The notes under the pieces: generated by a model | The model's input: the letters and a program-made list of their open reading frames with translations, nothing else | What the model was told of the DNA's origin: nothing | Databases searched by the model: none | Shown here: positions 60,360 to 64,000 of the stretch, in pieces | Numbering within the stretch: position 1 is the first letter of the stretch | Layout of the letters: each line of letters begins with the position of its first letter | Position numbers and translations under genes: made by a program | Source of the DNA: Gammaproteobacteria bacterium | GTDB taxonomy: Bacteria > Pseudomonadota > Gammaproteobacteria > JAADGQ01 | Reading direction: 5' to 3' | Assembly: GCA_021648145.1 (NCBI GenBank) | Contig: JAKITI010000009.1 | Span: forward strand, 50,118 to 114,117 | DNA: 64,000 bases

Positions 60360-61604
60360 ATGAAAAAAGCAGTTATCTTTGCTCCTTTCTGGCGACAAGC
60401 AGGCCATGTGGGTAATTATCGGATTGATCGTTTCGTGCGCTGGTTGGCTGCGGAAGGTTTTTATATTGTTCTGGTTCGTGCAGGCTCTGTTACAGGGCAG
60501 CGCTCTGAAGCGTGGGGAGAAGAGTTGACTGTTCGGGATCCATTAGGGCTTTATCGTGATGTTGAGCCGGATGGTAAGCCAGTTAAAACGCGTAAACCGA
60601 ATAGGCTACGTCGCTTATTGGCATACTTGCTGTTTTGTCCCGATCCAGGTATTCAGTGGGCTCGTGCAGCAGGTAAACACCCAACGGTATTAGAACACTC
60701 ATCTGGAGCTTCATTTGTGCTTTCATCAAGTCCACCTGAATCAGCCCATATAGGTGCTGCTATTTTAGCTAAAAATTTGAAGTCTGAACTGATTGTTGAT
60801 ATGCGAGATGGATGGTTAGATGAACCATTGAAGCCACTTTTACGTGATTCAAGGTTACAGCGATGGCGTGAAGCTAGACTTGAACGTACAGTACTAGAGC
60901 AGGCGAATAAAATATTTGTTACATCACCTGTCTGGAAGTCCCTTTTAAACGGTCGCTTGCCATTGACCCAAGATAAAACAGTTGTTTTAACCAATGGTTA
61001 TCCCCCTGATGGGCTGTTTAACTTAACACAAATAATTAACCGCTCCGAAAGTGATCCAATTAAGTTGGTTCATGCAGGGCGATTTACTGGATCTAGGCTT
61101 TCTCAAAAGGTTGGTCACTTACTTGAGGCGCTGTTTTTGGGTCTGGAAAGTAGCAAAGCCTGTGGTGTTGTTACATTGCTTGGAAAACTAGAGGCGACAG
61201 ATGTAGATGAGGTCGCGTTGTGGAAAGAGCGATTTAAATCTAAAGGCTGGGTAATCGAGATTAAGAATGCTGTACCACGCGATGAAATGATGATGATTCT
61301 TCAGCAGGCTGATGGGCTTTTGCTTTTGTCTGTATCACAAGCGGCAATACCCAGTAAGTTATTCGAATACTTACCTCTTATAAAGCCAGTTTTTACTGTA
61401 ACAACACAGTCGGGTGCGGTATGGAGTGTTGGGCAATTATTGGAACAACTCTTTTTAACAGACTATAGAAATCCTGATGGTTTGGTGGCTGAATCATTTA
61501 TTTCTGCCTGTGAAATAATTACAGATAATAGTTATGATGTTCCACCTCAATTTTCTGAAGCAGCACTTTCAAAAATTTTTATTAAACATGTTGTCACGAT
61601 ATGA
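60360..61604 (+). CDS. Glycosyltransferase (GT-B, family 4-like)
   Basis: A 414-residue protein with a GT4-like N-terminal domain (RQAGHVGNYRIDRFVRWLAAEGFYIVLVRAGS, SPPESAHIGAAILAKNLKSELIVDMRDGWLDEP) and a C-terminal GT-B lobe (HAGRFTGSRLS, ADGLLLLSVSQAAIPSKLFEYLPL). The C-terminal EX7E motif is less clear than in its neighbour. The ATG immediately follows the stop of the preceding gene. Confidence 0.8.
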   Translation: MKKAVIFAPFWRQAGHVGNYRIDRFVRWLAAEGFYIVLVRAGSVTGQRSEAWGEELTVRDPLGLYRDVEPDGKPVKTRKPNRLRRLLAYLLFCPDPGIQWARAAGKHPTVLEHSSGASFVLSSSPPESAHIGAAILAKNLKSELIVDMRDGWLDEPLKPLLRDSRLQRWREARLERTVLEQANKIFVTSPVWKSLLNGRLPLTQDKTVVLTNGYPPDGLFNLTQIINRSESDPIKLVHAGRFTGSRLSQKVGHLLEALFLGLESSKACGVVTLLGKLEATDVDEVALWKERFKSKGWVIEIKNAVPRDEMMMILQQADGLLLLSVSQAAIPSKLFEYLPLIKPVFTVTTQSGAVWSVGQLLEQLFLTDYRNPDGLVAESFISACEIITDNSYDVPPQFSEAALSKIFIKHVVTI

Positions 61605-62920
61605 ATATTGATATTCGAAAATGGTTTTTCCAATACCGATATGAATGGTTGGTATGGCCTGCGTATATTTTGTTTTTTATGATGCTATTTGTACCTACAA
61701 CTTATCAGCCAATTAAAGCTATTTTACTGGCAATAATTTTAATGATGATTTGCATTGCTTTATTAAGGCACGGCACGGTGCATCTGCACATGGATATTTT
61801 ACGATGGACATTATTTATGATGTGTATTGGGTTGGTGTTTATAGTGGTAGGTGTGCTGAATAATGCTCCTGGTGCTTTGCGAGTGAGTACTGTGTATGTG
61901 TTATGGCCTTTTGTTTATATGCTTTTGATTGCAGGGATTAGTAGTAAAAAAATCATAGACGGTCTTTTTAAGGTAATGGTTTTTTCGATGATAATTATTT
62001 CATTGTATACCATTCTTTTTTTGTTACATGCCATTGGATGGCTTCCTGAATTTCTTTATTTGAAATTAGATATGGGGCAGGCTATTGGGATTTATAAAGG
62101 CTATATAGAATATAGGCTTTATAACATATCATCACTTAACTTCTTAGTGCCTTTTCTTATTGCTATGGTGCTTATTTGGCCTGTTAATAAGGATACATCT
62201 GTTTTTAGGTTATGGTTATGGATTGCCTGTTTTCTCGGTATTGTGATTGCGATTTTGAGTGGTCGCCGGGCTGTTTGGCTAATATTGGCAATTTCTCCGT
62301 TGATTGTAATAATAGCGAGAATGTTTATGGCCAGACAATTCCGGGTTGCTACCAGTAGGAAGTTTTGGCGCTTAGTTACAGGTTTATCGATGATGGTAGG
62401 CACTTTGTTTTTCTTTGGTACTCTAGTGGCTGGTCTGGATGTTGTAATGATATGGGGGCAGTTGGTTGCTGGATTTAAATTTAGTGGCGGGGGAGTAGGT
62501 GAATCGTTGCGTGCTGAGCAATTTTTTGCACTACTTGATGCGTGGCAGAAAAACCCATTTTTTGGTGCAGGTCATGGCGCATCAGCTTCTGCTTCTATAC
62601 GCTCTATAGATATGCCTTGGGCTTATGAGTTGAGTTATGTTGCATTATTATTCCAAACAGGGTTAATCGGGTTTCTTTTTTATAGTGTTGGAGTGATTTG
62701 GATATTTTGGATGAGCTTGAAAATTATGCACTCTGATCACTGGTTGAATGTGTATATGTTGCCCGTTTTTGTAGGCACTGTTTGTTTTTTGATTGCAAAT
62801 GCGACTAACCCATATCTAGCAAAGTTTGATTATATCTGGGTAATATTTTTGCCAGTCGGTCTGATTAATATTTGGTTGTTAGATACAGGTAATATCAATA
62901 ATTCTGAAAAAAAACTATGA
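61601..62920 (+). CDS. O-antigen polymerase/ligase-like membrane protein (Wzy type)
   Basis: A 439-residue protein with about 10-12 hydrophobic segments and the Wzy_C-type periplasmic loop pattern (GAGHGASASASIRSIDMPWAYELSYVALLFQTGLIGFLFYS). Such proteins polymerise or ligate O-units. No sequence alone separates polymerase from ligase; the presence of a Wzx makes polymerase likely. It overlaps both neighbours by four bases. Confidence 0.8.
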   Translation: MNIDIRKWFFQYRYEWLVWPAYILFFMMLFVPTTYQPIKAILLAIILMMICIALLRHGTVHLHMDILRWTLFMMCIGLVFIVVGVLNNAPGALRVSTVYVLWPFVYMLLIAGISSKKIIDGLFKVMVFSMIIISLYTILFLLHAIGWLPEFLYLKLDMGQAIGIYKGYIEYRLYNISSLNFLVPFLIAMVLIWPVNKDTSVFRLWLWIACFLGIVIAILSGRRAVWLILAISPLIVIIARMFMARQFRVATSRKFWRLVTGLSMMVGTLFFFGTLVAGLDVVMIWGQLVAGFKFSGGGVGESLRAEQFFALLDAWQKNPFFGAGHGASASASIRSIDMPWAYELSYVALLFQTGLIGFLFYSVGVIWIFWMSLKIMHSDHWLNVYMLPVFVGTVCFLIANATNPYLAKFDYIWVIFLPVGLINIWLLDTGNINNSEKKL

Positions 62921-63864
62921 ATGCATCACTAGATATAATTATTGTTAACTGGAATGCTGGGCAGCAATTGCGCGACTGTTTAGAGTCTATTATCTTGGCT
63001 CAGAATAGTGGTGTTTCACTAGGTCGTGTAGTCGTGGTGGATAATGGCTCAAGCGACTCTTCACTTAAGGGTCTAGACTCCCTTTCTTTACCTCTTGATA
63101 TTGTTCTTAATTCAGTTAACCGTGGTTTTGGTGCGGCCTGTAACCAAGGAGCGGCTCTATGTAATTCTCGTTACCTTCTTTTTTTGAACCCTGATACTAA
63201 GCTTTTTGATAATTCATTGGATATACCTATGGCCTTTATGGAAAATGAAGTGAACAAAGGTGTAGGTATTTGTGGGATTCAGTTGGTGGATGAAAAAGGG
63301 CAAGTTGCTCGTACCTGTGCATACTTTCCTTCTCTATCACGATTTTTTACTCAGGCCGTTGGGCTTAATAAACTCCAAGGGCTAAGAGGAAGCGGTGTGC
63401 ATATGGATGAATGGAATCATTATTCGGATAAATTAGTCGACCACGTGATTGGAGCTTTCTTTTTCATGCGTCGGACTATGTTTGAATCCTTAAGTGGGTT
63501 TGATGAACGGTTCTTTGTATATCTTGAGGACGTTGACTTTTCACTGCGTGCTAAACAGTCAGGCTGGGAAACGTCTTACCTCACTGAAGCACAAGCTTTT
63601 CATCTGGGTGGAGGTACATCAAGCCAAGTAAAAGCACACCGACTTTTTTATTCATTACGTAGCCGTTTGTTATATGGATTTAAGCACTTTTCGCCATTTC
63701 AAGCTTGGGTTTTTTTGGGGGTGACATTGTTTTTAGAACCACTTAATCGCTTGGTTTTCTCACTACTTCGTGGCGGAACACAAGATGTAAGTAATACCTG
63801 GCGTGGTTACAGGATGTTGTATCGTGATTTGCCTAATATTTTTGATAAATCTAAAATTTCTTAA
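62917..63864 (+). CDS. Glycosyltransferase family 2 (rhamnosyltransferase-like)
   Basis: A 315-residue GT-A-fold enzyme: LDIIIVNWNAGQQLRDCLESI, VVVDNGSSDSS, NRGFGAACNQGA, LFLNPDTKLF (DxD-type), GAFFFMRRTMFESLSGFDERFFVYLEDVDFSLRAKQSGW. This pattern is common in rhamnosyltransferases and other O-antigen GT2 enzymes, and dTDP-rhamnose is made by the upstream rml genes, so rhamnosyl transfer is plausible. It overlaps the wzy-like gene by four bases. Confidence 0.85.
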   Translation: MNASLDIIIVNWNAGQQLRDCLESIILAQNSGVSLGRVVVVDNGSSDSSLKGLDSLSLPLDIVLNSVNRGFGAACNQGAALCNSRYLLFLNPDTKLFDNSLDIPMAFMENEVNKGVGICGIQLVDEKGQVARTCAYFPSLSRFFTQAVGLNKLQGLRGSGVHMDEWNHYSDKLVDHVIGAFFFMRRTMFESLSGFDERFFVYLEDVDFSLRAKQSGWETSYLTEAQAFHLGGGTSSQVKAHRLFYSLRSRLLYGFKHFSPFQAWVFLGVTLFLEPLNRLVFSLLRGGTQDVSNTWRGYRMLYRDLPNIFDKSKIS

Positions 63865-63866
63865 AT

Positions 63867-64000
63867 ATGAGAGTTCTTTTATTAAGCCGTTATGGAAGGC
63901 TCGGCGCGAGCAGCCGAGTTCGATCGCTGCAGTACTTGCCCTTCTTTAACTCAAAAGGCTGGAAAGTTGATGTGAGTGCCTTATTTAGCGACAGTTATTT
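63867..64000 (+). CDS. Probable glycosyltransferase (N-terminal part)
   Basis: The frame starts MRVLLLSRYGRLGASSRVRSL and runs off the right edge after about 44 codons. LLLSRYGRLGASSRVRSLQYLPFFNSKGWKVDV is the usual start of a GT4-type glycosyltransferase. It begins two bases after the preceding stop, so the operon continues beyond the window. Confidence 0.6.
   Translation, partial: MRVLLLSRYGRLGASSRVRSLQYLPFFNSKGWKVDVSALFSDSY

Overview
The window reads as chromosomal DNA of an AT-leaning gammaproteobacterium. It carries a Gram-negative envelope set (surA, lptD, lptM, murJ, PBP1A, an Lpp-like lipoprotein), the gammaproteobacterial core order rpmH-rnpA-yidD-yidC-mnmE facing dnaA-dnaN-recF-gyrB, an ispB octaprenyl-diphosphate synthase next to rplU-rpmA, and a TTG-started rpsT. 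No ribosomal RNA, CRISPR array, complete insertion sequence or prophage was recognised, and nothing here fixes a genus.

Layout. 0-6 kb: the end of a histidine phosphatase gene, a DUF3047 protein, then a leftward argH-lptD-surA operon. 6-8.2 kb: groES-groEL behind a heat-shock-type promoter. 8.2-19.9 kb: a solitary heparinase II/III-family lyase, PBP1A, murJ, lptM-lysA, an M18 aminopeptidase, and an L,D-transpeptidase convergent with an Lpp-like alanine-zipper lipoprotein. 19.9-30.5 kb: the origin-type gene cluster, with a DnaA box on the dnaA promoter and two consensus parS palindromes inside recF. 30.5-37 kb: proB, obgE, rpmA, rplU, ispB, priA. 37-42.2 kb: a cNMP-binding protein, an overlapping dsbA / acetolactate-synthase-like / EEP-family operon, a PAS-GGDEF protein with a degenerate signature, and hemJ. 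42.3-43.6 kb: back-to-back BrnT/BrnA-like and VapBC toxin-antitoxin modules. 43.7-49.5 kb: cca, a gamma-carbonic anhydrase and two large secreted beta-propeller proteins with C-terminal sorting-signal-like tails. 49.6-50 kb: tRNA-Thr(CGU) and an AT-rich DnaA-box cluster. 50-64 kb: trmL leading into rmlACDB, a second VapBC module with a fragment of another rmlB, then a polysaccharide operon running off the right edge.

How the genes work together. Outer-membrane assembly is represented by LptD, its disulfide-maturation lipoprotein LptM, the chaperone SurA and a DsbA, at separate loci. The cell-wall theme covers PBP1A, MurJ, lysA (lysine from meso-DAP), an L,D-transpeptidase and a lipoprotein ending in lysine that could be its substrate. 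The right end makes a surface glycan: RmlACDB supply dTDP-L-rhamnose, a DegT aminotransferase plus two acyltransferase-type enzymes probably make an N-acylated amino sugar, and several glycosyltransferases, a Wzx-type flippase and a Wzy-type polymerase assemble and export the repeat unit.

The most noteworthy signals are: (i) a four-box DnaA cluster at about 49.8 kb, richer in boxes than the dnaA promoter region; (ii) two parS sites within recF; (iii) a scar at 53.9-54.8 kb where a TA module, a second rmlB 3' end and a sharp change in strand composition coincide; (iv) the BrnT operon with an antitoxin that looks too short plus an extra 55-codon gene; (v) the pair of exported propeller proteins; and (vi) the L,D-transpeptidase/Lpp-like pair. 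No wholly new system can be claimed from sequence reading alone.
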